64,000 bases of DNA, from assembly GCF_023218175.1 (NCBI RefSeq), contig NZ_JALPTH010000002.1, positions 248,001 through 312,000 of the forward strand, in the 5' to 3' direction. This document shows, in pieces, positions 1 to 11,391 of the stretch. This stretch comes from Streptomyces lichenis. Its GTDB lineage: Bacteria > Actinomycetota > Actinomycetes > Streptomycetales > Streptomycetaceae. Numbering within the stretch: position 1 is the stretch's first letter; each line of letters starts with the position of its first letter. The notes under the pieces are model-generated. The model searched no databases and was not told the origin of the DNA. It saw only the letters and a program-made list of their open reading frames with translations. The translations under genes were made by a program, and so were the position numbers.

Positions 1-451
1 GCAGGATGAGCTCGCGGTGCTCCCGGAGGTCGTCCATCAGCCGGTCCTGCAAGGGGTTGAGCCCCAGGGAGCCCGAGTAGCCGACATCGGCCGGGAAGCC
101 GCGGTGCACCGGGGCCAGGTCCAGGATGAACGGCATCCCGGGCTCCAGCCGGCGACCGGTGGGGAAGAACTGCAGCGGTATCCGGAAGTCCGTGAAGGCG
201 GTGCGGTCCCCGAACCAGGCGAACGGCAGATGGAACCAGTCGCGGACCCCGCGCTCCCGCAGCCACTCGCGCAGCATGCGGGCCGCCTCGCGTTCCGTGA
301 TCCCGGGGTGGAGCCGGGCGGCCACCGCCTCGGCGCAGTCGTAGGCGAGCCGCTGCGCCTCACGGAAGCCGTCCAGCTCGGCCGCCGGGACCGCCGAGGT
401 CCTGGGCGGGGTCGTCAGGGGCGCCGCAGCCGCCCAGGTCGTCGAAGTCAT
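1..451 (-). CDS. M24 family metallopeptidase (Xaa-Pro dipeptidase-like), C-terminus cut by window edge
   Basis: Only the first 150 residues are present; the gene runs off the left edge. The ATG at 451 begins MTSTTWAAAAAPL. The visible part has a small N-terminal helical segment (ELDGFREAQRLAYDCAEAVA) and then the start of the pita-bread fold. ILDLAPVHRGFPADVGYSG carries two acidic residues spaced as the first metal ligands of M24 enzymes. The family cleaves X-Pro peptides or uses the fold for other hydrolyses; substrate cannot be told from this fragment. It is divergent from the ABC transporter genes across a 323-bp gap holding a DnaA box and a parS site. Confidence 0.8.
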   Translation of the reverse strand, partial: MTSTTWAAAAPLTTPPRTSAVPAAELDGFREAQRLAYDCAEAVAARLHPGITEREAARMLREWLRERGVRDWFHLPFAWFGDRTAFTDFRIPLQFFPTGRRLEPGMPFILDLAPVHRGFPADVGYSGSLGLNPLQDRLMDDLREHRELIL

Positions 452-592
452 GCCACCGTCCACCGTCGACTCGCGTGAGGCCGGTCGGGCCGGCCCGGGC
501 CCACGTACCGCGGCAGAGCGCTACGTGGTCGTAACGTGACATCGATGAATGTGACAATGGTCGGCGGCTACGTCAAGGGTGCGGCACCGCCC

Positions 593-601
593 TGTGGACA
601 A
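593..601 (-). promoter_or_regulatory. DnaA box (TTGTCCACA on minus strand)
   Basis: A perfect 9-bp match to the high-GC actinomycete DnaA box, 29 bp from the parS site at 631, in the gap between the divergent peptidase and ABC genes. A single 9-mer can occur by chance, so its role is inferred only from its neighbours. Confidence 0.4.
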
Positions 602-630
602 CTCCGGCGGGCGATGTCATGCACATGGAC

Positions 631-646
631 TGTTTCACGTGAAACA
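631..646. promoter_or_regulatory. parS centromere site (ParB binding)
   Basis: TGTTTCACGTGAAACA is a perfect 16-bp palindrome identical to the bacterial parS consensus bound by ParB. In Streptomyces such sites cluster around oriC and organise origins before sporulation septation. It lies between divergent genes and, unlike the other two parS loci in the window, is not set inside a longer hairpin. Confidence 0.9.
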
Positions 647-774
647 TCCCTCCATGGCGGGCAAGGCCGGGCAACCGGCCGACCGGCCCCTACGGGCCCG
701 TACGCCTGGAGTCGGACATCGATCCGACCGTCAGGTCTGACGACGGGTGTGGCCCAGGACACTACGGTCGACGT

Positions 775-1794
775 GTGACTGTGATCGCTACCGAGAGCCT
801 CAGCAAGCGGTTCCCCCGGGTGACCGCCCTCGACCGGCTCTCCCTCGACATCGGACCGGGCGTGACCGGGCTCGTCGGCGCCAATGGCGCGGGCAAGTCC
901 ACCATGATCAAGATCCTGCTCGGGCTCTCCCCGGCCACCGAGGGCCGGGCCGAGGTCCTGGGGCTCGACGTGGCCACCAGTGGCGGCGCCATCCGCGAAC
1001 GGGTCGGCTACATGCCCGAGCACGACTGCCTGCCGGCGGACGTCTCGGCCACCGAGTTCGTCGTCCATATGGCCCGGATGTCGGGGCTGCCGCCCACCGC
1101 GGCCCGCGAGCGCACCGCCGACACCCTGCGCCATGTCGGCCTCTACGAGGAGCGCTACCGGCCCATCGGCGGCTACTCGACGGGGATGAAGCAGCGGGTC
1201 AAGCTGGCCCAGGCCCTGGTGCACGACCCGAAGCTGGTGCTGCTGGACGAGCCGACCAACGGCCTCGACCCGGTCGGCCGGGACGAGATGCTCGGCCTCA
1301 TCCGGCGGGTATGGACGGACTTCGGCATCTCGGTCCTGGTCACCTCCCACCTCCTCGGCGAGCTCGAACGCACCTGTGACCATGTGGTCGTCATCGACGG
1401 CGGCCGGCTGCTGCGCTCCAGCTCCACCAGCGACTTCACCCAGGCGACCGCCACCCTCGCCATCGAGGTCACCGACACCGACGCGCACCCGGATGGGACC
1501 AAGGCGTTGCGCGAGGCGCTCACCGCCGCCGGGGTCGCCCTCCACGCCGGTGAGGAGGAGGGGCTGCCGGGCGCCGGCCACATCCTGCTCCTCGACGCCG
1601 AGGGGGAGGAGACCTACGACATCGTGCGCGACACCGTGGCCGAACTCGGCCTTGGTCTGGTGCGCATGGAGCAGCGCCGCCACCGTATCGCCGAGGTGTT
1701 CCGCGCCGAGGCCCCCGCGGACGCCGAGCGGCCCGCCGACACCCACCGGCCGGCGGACGCGGGCCGGCCCGCCCAGGAGGTGCAGTCCCGGTGA
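775..1794 (+). CDS. ABC-2 type transporter ATP-binding protein (first pair)
   Basis: A 339-residue ATPase starting at GTG 775. Walker A is GANGAGKST (about residue 40), the signature is GYSTGMKQRV, and Walker B is LVLLDEPTNGLD followed by the switch histidine in TSHLL. The C-terminal 110 residues form an accessory domain ending in a charged Ala/Arg/Pro tail. The stop overlaps the start of the next permease gene by 4 bp (GTGA), so the two should be translated together as an exporter. Substrate is unknown; ABC-2 exporters of this type move lipids, drugs or peptides. This is the first gene of a four-gene same-strand cluster. Confidence 0.9.
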   Translation: MTVIATESLSKRFPRVTALDRLSLDIGPGVTGLVGANGAGKSTMIKILLGLSPATEGRAEVLGLDVATSGGAIRERVGYMPEHDCLPADVSATEFVVHMARMSGLPPTAARERTADTLRHVGLYEERYRPIGGYSTGMKQRVKLAQALVHDPKLVLLDEPTNGLDPVGRDEMLGLIRRVWTDFGISVLVTSHLLGELERTCDHVVVIDGGRLLRSSSTSDFTQATATLAIEVTDTDAHPDGTKALREALTAAGVALHAGEEEGLPGAGHILLLDAEGEETYDIVRDTVAELGLGLVRMEQRRHRIAEVFRAEAPADAERPADTHRPADAGRPAQEVQSR

Positions 1795-2771
1795 ACCACG
1801 ACAACCGGACCCCCGCCCACGCCCCGCTCCCGGCGCCCTCGGCACCTCTCGGGACCAAGGCCCCCGCCCCGGGGCAGCTGCCCGCGCAGGGCGGTGGTGA
1901 GCAGACCCGGATCCACAACATCGGCTACCGCTCCTACGACGGGCCGCGCCTCGGCCGCGCCTATGCGCGCCGCTCGCTCTTCGCCCAGTCGCTGAAGGGT
2001 GCGTACGGACTCGGCCGCAGCGCCAAGTCCAAGGTGCTGCCGATGATCATCTTCGCGGTGATGTGCATCCCCGCGCTGGTGATGGTCGCGGTCGCCGTCA
2101 CCACCAAGCTGAACGACCTGCCGGTGGAGTACACCCGGTACGCGATCATCATGCAGGCCGTCATCGGCCTCTTCCTGGCCGGGCAGGCACCCCAGTCCGT
2201 CTCCCGCGACCTGCGGTTCCGGACGGTGCCGCTGTACTTCTCCCGGCCGGTCGAGCGCGTCGACTACGTCGTCGCCAAGTTCGGCGCGATGGCCACGGCC
2301 CTCTTCATTCTGACGGCGTCTCCCCTGCTCATCCTCTATATCGGGTCCCTGCTGGCGAAGATGGACTTCTCCGACCAGACCGCGGGCCTGGCTCAGGGAC
2401 TGGTCTCCGTGGCACTGCTCTCCGTCCTGTTCGGCGGCATCGGCCTGGTCCTCGCCGCCTTCACCCCGCGCCGCGGCTTCGGTGTCGCCGCCGTCATCGC
2501 CGTACTGACGATCTCCGTCGGAGCGGTCACCACCCTCCAGGGCATCGCCTGGGCCACCGACAACCTCGGCGCGATCGAGTGGCTGGGGCTGTTCTCGCCG
2601 ATCACCCTGATCGACGGCGTGCAGACCGCCTTCCTGGGTGCCACCTCGTCCTTCCCGAACGAGTCCGGTCCGGGCGCCGGTCCGGGCGCGGTCTATCTGC
2701 TGACCGTCCTCGCCCTGATCGCCGGTTCCTACGCCGTGCTGATGCGCCGCTACCGCAGGGTCGGCCTGTGA
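1791..2771 (+). CDS. ABC-2 type transporter permease (first pair)
   Basis: A 326-residue membrane protein with GTG start overlapping the ATPase stop. The first 45 residues are Pro/Ala-rich and cytoplasmic. Then comes a conserved-looking stretch (RIHNIGYRSYDGPRLGRAYA) and six or so hydrophobic segments, beginning near residue 85 and ending just before the C-terminal RRYRRVGL. This is the usual shape of a Streptomyces ABC-2 permease that pairs with a DrrA-like ATPase. It is followed after 76 bp by a second ATPase gene on the same strand. Confidence 0.88.
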   Translation: MNHDNRTPAHAPLPAPSAPLGTKAPAPGQLPAQGGGEQTRIHNIGYRSYDGPRLGRAYARRSLFAQSLKGAYGLGRSAKSKVLPMIIFAVMCIPALVMVAVAVTTKLNDLPVEYTRYAIIMQAVIGLFLAGQAPQSVSRDLRFRTVPLYFSRPVERVDYVVAKFGAMATALFILTASPLLILYIGSLLAKMDFSDQTAGLAQGLVSVALLSVLFGGIGLVLAAFTPRRGFGVAAVIAVLTISVGAVTTLQGIAWATDNLGAIEWLGLFSPITLIDGVQTAFLGATSSFPNESGPGAGPGAVYLLTVLALIAGSYAVLMRRYRRVGL

Positions 2772-2847
2772 CCGGGCGGCGGCCCCCCACCGGGCCGGCG
2801 TCCCACCCGGCACCCACCACCATCCAGCCAAGGAATGGGCAGCGTCC

Positions 2848-3759
<912 letters not shown>

Positions 3760-3774
3760 AGGGAGCCCTTGACC

Positions 3775-4497
3775 ATGTACCACCCCACCGTCGCCCGGCT
3801 CACCTACCGGGCCCTGCTCGGCCGCCGCCGCGCCGCGATCCTCTTCCTGCTGCCCGGACTGCTGCTGCTGATCGCCGCGGCCGTCCGCGCCTTCAACGGT
3901 GCCGACGACCAGATCGCCGCCGATGTCCTGGGCGGCTTCGCCCTCGCCACCATGGTGCCGCTGATCGGCGTGATCGCCGGGACGGGCGCCATCGGGCCGG
4001 AGATCGACGACGGCTCCATCGTGTACCTGCTGGCCAAGCCGGTGAAGCGGCCGACGATCATCGTCACCAAGCTCACCGTGGCCATCGCCGTCACCATGGT
4101 GTTCTCCGCCGTCCCCACCTTCCTGGCCGGCCTGATCCTCAACGGCAACGGCCAGCAGATCGCCATCTCCTACACCATCGCCGCGCTGGTCGCCTCGATC
4201 GCCTACAGCTCGCTGTTCCTGCTGCTGGGCACGATCAGCCGGCACGCGGTCGTCATCGGCCTGGTCTACGCCCTGGTGTGGGAGGCCCTGTTCGGCACCC
4301 TGATCGAGGGCGCCCGCACCCTGAGCGTCCAACAGTGGTCCCTCGCCGTCGCCCAGAAGGCGAGCGGTGACAACGGGATGATCGCCTCGGACGTCGGCCT
4401 CCCGGTGGCGGTCACGCTGCTGGTGGCGGTGACTGTGGCGGCCACCTGGTACGCCGGCCAGAAGCTCCGCACGCTCGCCCCGGCGGGCGAGGAGTAG
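3775..4497 (+). CDS. ABC-2 type transporter permease (second pair)
   Basis: A 240-residue protein with about six membrane segments. ATG at 3775 is preferred over an in-frame TTG at 3769, because GGGAG at 3761-3765 sits 9 bases from the ATG but only 3 from the TTG. The protein is shorter than the first permease and lacks its Pro-rich leader. The motif PEIDDGSIVYLLAKPVKR after the second membrane segment is typical of ABC-2 permeases. The gene converges on the MFS permease gene at 4569. Confidence 0.88.
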   Translation: MYHPTVARLTYRALLGRRRAAILFLLPGLLLLIAAAVRAFNGADDQIAADVLGGFALATMVPLIGVIAGTGAIGPEIDDGSIVYLLAKPVKRPTIIVTKLTVAIAVTMVFSAVPTFLAGLILNGNGQQIAISYTIAALVASIAYSSLFLLLGTISRHAVVIGLVYALVWEALFGTLIEGARTLSVQQWSLAVAQKASGDNGMIASDVGLPVAVTLLVAVTVAATWYAGQKLRTLAPAGEE

Positions 4498-4568
4498 CCG
4501 CCCGGTACCCGCTCCTCGCCCCCGCCGCCCATGGGGCCGACCCCGCCTCGTAGCCGCCGAACCGCCGG

Positions 4569-5834
4569 CTACACGCGCCGGTCGCGGGCGGCGAGGAGCC
4601 CCACCCCCAGCGCCGCCGCGCACACCGCGAGGACCAGGACGATCGGCACCGTCCAGCCGCCCGTCGCCTGGTGGACCGCACCGGCCGCCAGCGGTCCCAC
4701 CGCGGCCAGCAGATAGCCGACCGTCTGGGACATGCCGGAGAGCCGCGAGGCGGTCGCCGCGTCACCGCTGCGCAGCACGATCAGGGTGAGCGCCAGCCCC
4801 ACCGCCCCGCCCTGCCCGATGCCCAGCAGGCCGGACCACAGCCACGCACCGGCCACCGGCGCGGCGAGCAGACCGGCGTAGCCGGCCGCCACGAGCCCGG
4901 TCACCAGGACGACCAGGAGGCGCTGGCTGCGCATCCGGCCCGCCAGGAGCGGCACCAGGAAGGCCCCCGCGACCTGGATCAGGTTGTTGAAGGCGAAGAT
5001 CACACCCGCCGTCGAACGGCTCATCCCGTGATCGGTGAAGATGGTCGGAAGCCAGGCGATCAGGACGTACGTCCACAGCGACTGCAGTCCCATGAAGAGG
5101 GTGACCTGCCAGGCCAGCGCCGACCGCCACACACTCCGACCGGTGCCGGTGCCGGTGCCGGTGGCCCGGACCTCGTGCCCCGTACGCCCCCGCGCTAACA
5201 GCACCTGCGGAACCCAGGCCACCGCCGCGACCAGCGCCAGCAGCGACCAGAACGCCAGCGAGGCCTGCCAGCCGCCGCCGAAGGCGTGCTCCAGGGGGAC
5301 CGAGGCGGCGGCCGCCAGGGTGGCTCCGGCGATCATCGAACCGGTGTAGACCGAGGTCATGGCGGCGGCCCGGTCCGGGAAGTCCCGCTTGATCAGACCC
5401 GGCATCAGCACATTGAGCAGGGCGATCGCGCTGCCCACCAGCACTCCGCCGCCGTAGAGCGCGTACGTGGAGGGGGCGACCCGCAGCAGGATGCCCGCGG
5501 CCAGCAGCACCAGCGCGCCGCAGAGCACCTGTTCCGCGCCGAACCGCCGGGCGAGCCAGGGCGCCACGGCGGCACCGGCGCCGAGGAACAGCACCGGCAC
5601 CGAGGTCACCAGCGAGGTCGCCGTGGCGGACAGCCCGAAGTCGCCGCTGATCTCGCCGACCAGTGGTGACACACCGGCCAGCGCGGCCCGCATGTTGAGC
5701 GAGGCGAGCACGATGCCGACGAGCAGCAGGACCGGGTGGGCGAGCAGCGCCCGCCGAGCCGCCGACGCCTGCGGGGACGGCCGCACATCGACTTCGGCGT
5801 CCAGCAGCAACTGCTCGGCATCGGGGCGTGGCAT
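4569..5834 (-). CDS. MFS transporter, CynX/NimT-like; contains a TTA codon
   Basis: A 421-residue permease with about 12 membrane segments and a soluble N-terminus of about 35 residues (MPRPDAEQLLLDAEVD). The ATG at 5834 is chosen because GAAAGGTG precedes it; the frame stays open upstream without a better ribosome site. The sequence around GIVLASLNMRAALAGVSPLV resembles the cyanate/nitroimidazole permease branch of the major facilitator superfamily. Leu213 is encoded by TTA (minus-strand codon at 5198-5196), so translation needs the bldA tRNA in Streptomyces. The loop after it has a TGTGTG tract from a GGTGCC hexamer repeat. A GntR regulator gene lies upstream on the same strand and may control it. 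Confidence 0.85.
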   Translation of the reverse strand: MPRPDAEQLLLDAEVDVRPSPQASAARRALLAHPVLLLVGIVLASLNMRAALAGVSPLVGEISGDFGLSATATSLVTSVPVLFLGAGAAVAPWLARRFGAEQVLCGALVLLAAGILLRVAPSTYALYGGGVLVGSAIALLNVLMPGLIKRDFPDRAAAMTSVYTGSMIAGATLAAAASVPLEHAFGGGWQASLAFWSLLALVAAVAWVPQVLLARGRTGHEVRATGTGTGTGRSVWRSALAWQVTLFMGLQSLWTYVLIAWLPTIFTDHGMSRSTAGVIFAFNNLIQVAGAFLVPLLAGRMRSQRLLVVLVTGLVAAGYAGLLAAPVAGAWLWSGLLGIGQGGAVGLALTLIVLRSGDAATASRLSGMSQTVGYLLAAVGPLAAGAVHQATGGWTVPIVLVLAVCAAALGVGLLAARDRRV

Positions 5835-6244
5835 GGGGTGGCACCTTTCACAGCGTTCATTGGTCTGGCGGACGGCCCGGGAGGCTGGGCCGGGAGGGGC
5901 CGGTACCGGCCCGAGGCGGTCGACGGCCGAGGCCGGGGTGGGGCACCCTTCGGGTCGGATGGCCGAGCGGGGCGGCCGACGGCTCGGACCTGCGGCCCTG
6001 AGCCACAGCCCTGACCTGCGGCCCTGACCCGCGGGGCCCATGACCCGGACGGCAGAGTGACCGGCGGGGCCCGGCTCGGGCCGGGAAGTGGTCGCCTTGC
6101 GGGAACGCGCCCGGCGGCGGCCGCGACGGGCCTTTGGCATGGAGGCCACGAGACCGGGACACAGGCACCCCCGGCACCGGCACCGCCCCCCGGCGCCGGC
6201 ACCGCCCCCGGCGTCGACCGGCCCCGGTCCGGCCCGGTTCCGAT
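5835..6244. other. Intergenic region between GntR gene and MFS gene
   Basis: A 410-bp stretch without a convincing gene. It is extremely GC-rich and holds short direct repeats, for example a 15-bp repeat at 5987-6001 and 6013-6027 (GACCTGCGGCCCTGA), plus several CCGGCACC-type repeats near 6170-6215. No clear promoter or operator could be assigned. Confidence 0.4.
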
Positions 6245-6928
6245 TCAGCGGTGGCGGCGGTGGACGATGGCGCGGACCGTCTCCATGGGGGCGCGGAGCA
6301 GTTCCCGTACGGCGGCGTCCGCCGCGTCCGGGTCGCGCTGCTCGATGGTGACGACCAGGGCCGCGTGGGCATCCAGGTGGATCGGCGGCATCTCGTGGTC
6401 GCCGAGCGAGGCGACCAGGCTCTCGTGCACCTGGACCGAGAAGAAGCGGTAGACCTCGCTGAACGCGGCGTTGTGGGTGGCCTCCACCACGGCACGGTGG
6501 AAGGCGTCATCCGCGTCGGCGGCACGGTCGCCCTGCTCGTGGAGGGTCGAGAGCGCGGCCCGCAACCGGAGCAGGTCGTGCGTGTCGCGCCGCTCGGCGG
6601 CCAGCCGGGCCGCCTCGGTCTCCAGCGCCATCCGCAGCTCCAGCACGTCCAGGGCGCCCGCCGCCCGTACGGTGCGGAGCACGGCGGCCGGGTCGGCGGT
6701 GGAGCGGACGAAGGTGCCGTTCCCCTGACGGGACTCCAGCAGGCCCGCGTGGACCAGGACCCGCACGGCCTCGCGCACGGTGTTGCGACCGACGCCCAGC
6801 TGCTCGGCGAGGTCGTGCTCGGTGGGGATGCGGTCGCCCACCGCCCACGCTCCGTCGGCCAGTTGGGCGCGCAACTGCTCGACTACGGTGTCCACCAGGG
6901 ACATCCGCCCCGCTGCCCGCAACGCCAT
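6245..6928 (-). CDS. GntR family transcriptional regulator, FadR/FCD subfamily
   Basis: A 227-residue repressor-type protein. The winged helix-turn-helix occupies roughly residues 9-75 ([26 protein letters not shown] as the recognition region, with no bases or residues missing). It is followed by an all-helical FCD ligand-binding domain with [13 protein letters not shown] and a metal-type histidine in HLDAH. ATG 6928 ([13 protein letters not shown]) has GGAG 9 bases upstream; an ATG at 6973 is possible but lacks a ribosome site. FCD regulators usually sense organic acids. The gene precedes the MFS permease on the same strand, so it probably governs that permease. Confidence 0.82.
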   Translation of the reverse strand: MALRAAGRMSLVDTVVEQLRAQLADGAWAVGDRIPTEHDLAEQLGVGRNTVREAVRVLVHAGLLESRQGNGTFVRSTADPAAVLRTVRAAGALDVLELRMALETEAARLAAERRDTHDLLRLRAALSTLHEQGDRAADADDAFHRAVVEATHNAAFSEVYRFFSVQVHESLVASLGDHEMPPIHLDAHAALVVTIEQRDPDAADAAVRELLRAPMETVRAIVHRRHR

Positions 6929-6981
6929 GGGCCACTGCTCCAATCCCCGCTCGGTCTCCGGTTGCCCGGTCATCCTACAAC

Positions 6982-6990
6982 TTGTCCACA
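6982..6990 (+). promoter_or_regulatory. DnaA box (TTGTCCACA), isolated
   Basis: Perfect 9-bp DnaA box in the gap between the divergent GntR and lpd genes. It overlaps an ACAA-C-TTGT inverted repeat (6977-6985) that could instead be an operator for the adjacent GntR protein, whose subfamily binds TNGT/ACNA half-sites. The two readings cannot be separated from sequence alone. Confidence 0.3.
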
Positions 6991-7123
6991 GGCCCCGGAC
7001 GGCCGGGGGCCGCCGGGCTTACTGTGGGCACGGATCACCACCGTGCGAGCCCGCACCACGGGAGGCCGGCCGGTGCCGCACAAGCACGCAAGCTGGGCAC
7101 ATCACACACCTGGGGAGCACGCC

Positions 7124-8527
<1,404 letters not shown>

Positions 8528-8691
8528 CGCGTTCACCGCCGTGCCCCGGGGCTGTTCCGGACTGCCCCGACCGGCTTGATTGGGGCACCGACCGTGCCGA
8601 GAGGCACCACGGGACGGGAACGGGAGGGGTGGGCACCGGGAGGGGCGGCCCGCGCGGAAAGCGCGCTCGAAGCGGCCGCCCCGGGCGGGGC

Positions 8692-8754
8692 GCGGGGCAG
8701 GCACCCGGAGTCGTCGCTGGACTCCGGTGCTCGACGCCCCGCGGCCTGCCCCGC
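8692..8754. terminator. Nested inverted repeat downstream of lpdA
   Basis: Outer 11-bp arms (GCGGGGCAGGC / GCCTGCCCCGC, 8692-8702 and 8744-8754) enclose a second perfect 8-bp hairpin (CCGGAGTC / GACTCCGG, 8705-8727). It lies 165 bases past the lpdA stop in a 531-bp gap without genes, so it may end lpdA transcription. Confidence 0.4.
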
Positions 8755-8840
8755 TGGGAGTGCGGTGGCCCGCGCCCCCCGGTCCCGGTGCGTCATCACT
8801 GTGCCTCGGCCCGGGGCACGGGCACCACTGAGTTTCCGTG

Positions 8841-8905
8841 GAGGGGAGGAGGGCGTGCGGGGCGGGGGGAGGGGTGGGAGGGGGCGGGGGGGAGGGGGGT
8901 GGGGG
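8841..8905 (+). other. G-run tract, potential G-quadruplex
   Basis: About 65 bases made almost only of G runs of 3 to 6 separated by single A, T or C bases, ending in a C8 run near 8906-8913. The pattern satisfies the four-G-tract rule for quadruplex several times over. It lies between the convergent lpdA and HAD genes; the rest of the 8528-9058 gap shows no gene. Confidence 0.5.
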
Positions 8906-9058
8906 ACCCCCCCCAAGTACCCCAGTGATTGCGTACGGCAAACCCGGGACCGGCCCACCCAGCACCGCCCCAACCGAAGCCGGTGAGCCGGTTCACCGCA
9001 CCGCGAGCCGGTCCACCCCACCGTGAGAAGCCGCTTCACCCCGCCACGAGGAGCCGCT

Positions 9059-9937
9059 TCACTCCGCCGCGAGGAGCTGCTCCAGCACGACCGCGATGCC
9101 GTCGGCGTCGTTCGACGCCGTGACCTCGTGGGCGACGGCCTTGAGGTCGTCGTGGGCGTTGGCCATGGCGACGCCGTGCTCGGCCCAGGCGAACATGGGG
9201 ATGTCGTTGGGCATGTCGCCGAAGGCGATGGTCTCGAACGCCTTCACACCCAGCCGCCGTGCCGCCAGCGAGAGGCCCGTGGCCTTGCTCAGGCCCAGCG
9301 GGAGGATCTCCACGATGCCCGAGCCCGCCATGACCACGTTCACCAGGCTGCCGACGGCCTGCCGCGCGGCGGCGGCGAGGGCGTCGTCGTCCAGGGCGGG
9401 GTGCTGGATGTACACCTTGTTGAGCGGCGCCGACCACAGATCGGCCGGGTCCTCGTACGGCAGGTAGGGCAGCGGCCCCTCCTGGACCCGGTAACCGGGG
9501 CCGACCAGGACGTCTCCGTCGAGCCCGTCCCGGCTCGCGGCGATCGCGAGCGGGCCGACCTCGGCCTCGATCTTCGACAGCGCCAGCCCCGCCAGCTGCC
9601 GGTCCAGCGTCACCGAGGTGAGCAGCCGGTGCTCACCCGCGTGGTAGACCTGCGCGCCTTGGCCGCACACGGCGAGGCCGTCGTAGCCGAGGTCGTCCAG
9701 GATGTGCCGGGTCCAGGGGACCGAGCGCCCGGTCACCACGATGTGCGCGGCCCCCGCCGCCGTGGCGGCGGCAAGCGCGTCGCGGGTGCGCTGCGAGACG
9801 GTGTCGTCGGAGCGCAGCAGCGTGCCGTCCAGGTCGGTCGCGACCAGCTTGAACGGGAACGCCGACCGGCGGGTGGCCGACTGGAGGGGGAAGGAGGCCG
9901 GCTGGGTGGGGGCGGCGGGTCCGGGGAGCGTGGTCAC
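9059..9937 (-). CDS. HAD-superfamily hydrolase, Cof-type phosphatase
   Basis: A 292-residue enzyme. GTG 9937 overlaps the serS stop by 4 bp (GTGA), which fixes the start and shows translational coupling. The nucleophile motif is [12 protein letters not shown] (Asp35 and Asp37). A C2-type cap domain fills the middle, and the C-terminal metal motif is [14 protein letters not shown]. Cof-type members dephosphorylate sugar phosphates, FMN or pyridoxal phosphate; the substrate here is not predictable. Its coupling to serS is seen directly, but a functional link to serine or tRNA charging is not established. Confidence 0.9.
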   Translation of the reverse strand: MTTLPGPAAPTQPASFPLQSATRRSAFPFKLVATDLDGTLLRSDDTVSQRTRDALAAATAAGAAHIVVTGRSVPWTRHILDDLGYDGLAVCGQGAQVYHAGEHRLLTSVTLDRQLAGLALSKIEAEVGPLAIAASRDGLDGDVLVGPGYRVQEGPLPYLPYEDPADLWSAPLNKVYIQHPALDDDALAAAARQAVGSLVNVVMAGSGIVEILPLGLSKATGLSLAARRLGVKAFETIAFGDMPNDIPMFAWAEHGVAMANAHDDLKAVAHEVTASNDADGIAVVLEQLLAAE

Positions 9938-11223
9938 TTGGCGAGGGGCTCCAGGATCTCGCGTCCGCCCAGGTAGGGGCGGAGCACCTGCGGGACGAGC
10001 ACCGTGCCGTCGGCCTGCTGGTGGTTCTCCAGCAGCGCGACGATGGTGCGCGGCACCGCGCACAGGGTGCCGTTGAGGGTGGCCAGCGGCTGCACCGTCT
10101 TCCTGCCCTCGCGCTCCTCGCGCATCCGCACGGACAGGCGGCGGGCCTGGAAGCTGTCGCAGTTCGACGCGGAGGTCAGCTCGCGGTACTTGCCCTGCGT
10201 CGGGATCCAGGCCTCGCAGTCGTACTTACGCGAGGCGGAGGCGCCCAGGTCACCGGTGGCGACGTCGATCACCTGGAACGGCAGCTCCAGCGAGTTCAGC
10301 CACTGCTTCTCCCACTCCAGCAGCCGCTTGTGCTCGGCCTCGGCGTCCTCGGGCGCGACGTACGAGAACATCTCCACCTTGTCGAACTGGTGGACCCGGA
10401 AGATGCCCCGGGTGTCCTTGCCGTAGGTCCCGGCCTCGCGCCGGTAGCAGGGGGAGAACCCGGCGTACCGCAGCGGCAGCTTGTCGGCGTCGAGGATCTC
10501 GTCCATGTGGTACGCCGCGAGCGGCACCTCGGACGTGCCCACCAGGTAGTAGTCGTCCTTCTCCAGGTGGTAGACGTTCTCGGCGGCCTGGCCGAGGAAC
10601 CCGGTGCCCTCCATGGCGCGCGGCCGGACCAGCGTGGGCGTCAGCATCGGGATGAACCCGGCCTCGGTCGCCTGGGCGATGGCCGCGTTGACCAGGGCCA
10701 GCTCCAGCAGGGCGCCGACCCCGGTGAGGTAGTAGAAGCGCGAGCCGGACACCTTGGCGCCCCGCTCCATGTCGATGGCGCCGAGCGCCTCGCCCAGCTC
10801 CAGGTGGTCCTTCGGCTCGAAGCCCTCGGCACCGAAGTCCCGGATGGTGCCGTGCGTCTCCAGGACGACGAAGTCCTCCTCGCCGCCCTCCGGGACGTCC
10901 GGGTGGACCAGGTTCCCCAGCTTCAGCAGCAGCTGCTTGGCCTCTTCGTCGGCCTCGTGCTGCTGGGCGTCGGCTGCCTTGACGTCCGTCTTCAGCTGCT
11001 CGGCGCGCTGCAGCAGCTCCGCCCGCTCCTCCGGGGAGGCCTTGGGGATGCGCTTGCCCAGCGCCTTCTGCTCGGAACGCAGTTCGTCGAAGCGGACACC
11101 GGACGACCTGCGCCGCTCGTCGGCGGAGAGCAGGGCGTCGACGAGGGCGACGTCCTCTCCACGGGCGCGCTGGGAGGCGCGAACACGGTCGGGGTCCTCA
11201 CGGAGCAGGCGAAGGTCAATCAC
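9934..11223 (-). CDS. serS: Seryl-tRNA synthetase
   Basis: A 429-residue class II aminoacyl-tRNA synthetase that charges tRNA-Ser. The N-terminal 100 residues are the charged coiled-coil arm that grips the long variable arm of tRNA-Ser. The catalytic domain has motif 2 around [19 protein letters not shown] and motif 3 around [20 protein letters not shown]. Length is standard. It is transcribed leftward with the HAD gene after a 563-bp leader region that holds several DnaA boxes. Two tRNA-Ser genes lie further along in the same window. Confidence 0.97.
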   Translation of the reverse strand: MIDLRLLREDPDRVRASQRARGEDVALVDALLSADERRRSSGVRFDELRSEQKALGKRIPKASPEERAELLQRAEQLKTDVKAADAQQHEADEEAKQLLLKLGNLVHPDVPEGGEEDFVVLETHGTIRDFGAEGFEPKDHLELGEALGAIDMERGAKVSGSRFYYLTGVGALLELALVNAAIAQATEAGFIPMLTPTLVRPRAMEGTGFLGQAAENVYHLEKDDYYLVGTSEVPLAAYHMDEILDADKLPLRYAGFSPCYRREAGTYGKDTRGIFRVHQFDKVEMFSYVAPEDAEAEHKRLLEWEKQWLNSLELPFQVIDVATGDLGASASRKYDCEAWIPTQGKYRELTSASNCDSFQARRLSVRMREEREGRKTVQPLATLNGTLCAVPRTIVALLENHQQADGTVLVPQVLRPYLGGREILEPLAK

Positions 11224-11391
11224 CCCACCAGGCTACCGGTGCCGGACGGCGGCCCCTTCACGGATTTACGACGCGTGTCGTTACGCGCGGAAAGTCCGAA
11301 ATAGGGTTGCTTGCGCTTGGCGGGGGTGGGGCGGGAGCGGACCGCTCCGGGCTTGGCGCCTCGGGGGCCGGGCGGTGCGCGGCGGCTGCGG

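Noticed and set aside
568..1845. Long minus-strand frame opposite the first ABC ATPase gene
   Set aside because: Shadow of the plus-strand ATPase, which has full Walker and signature motifs.
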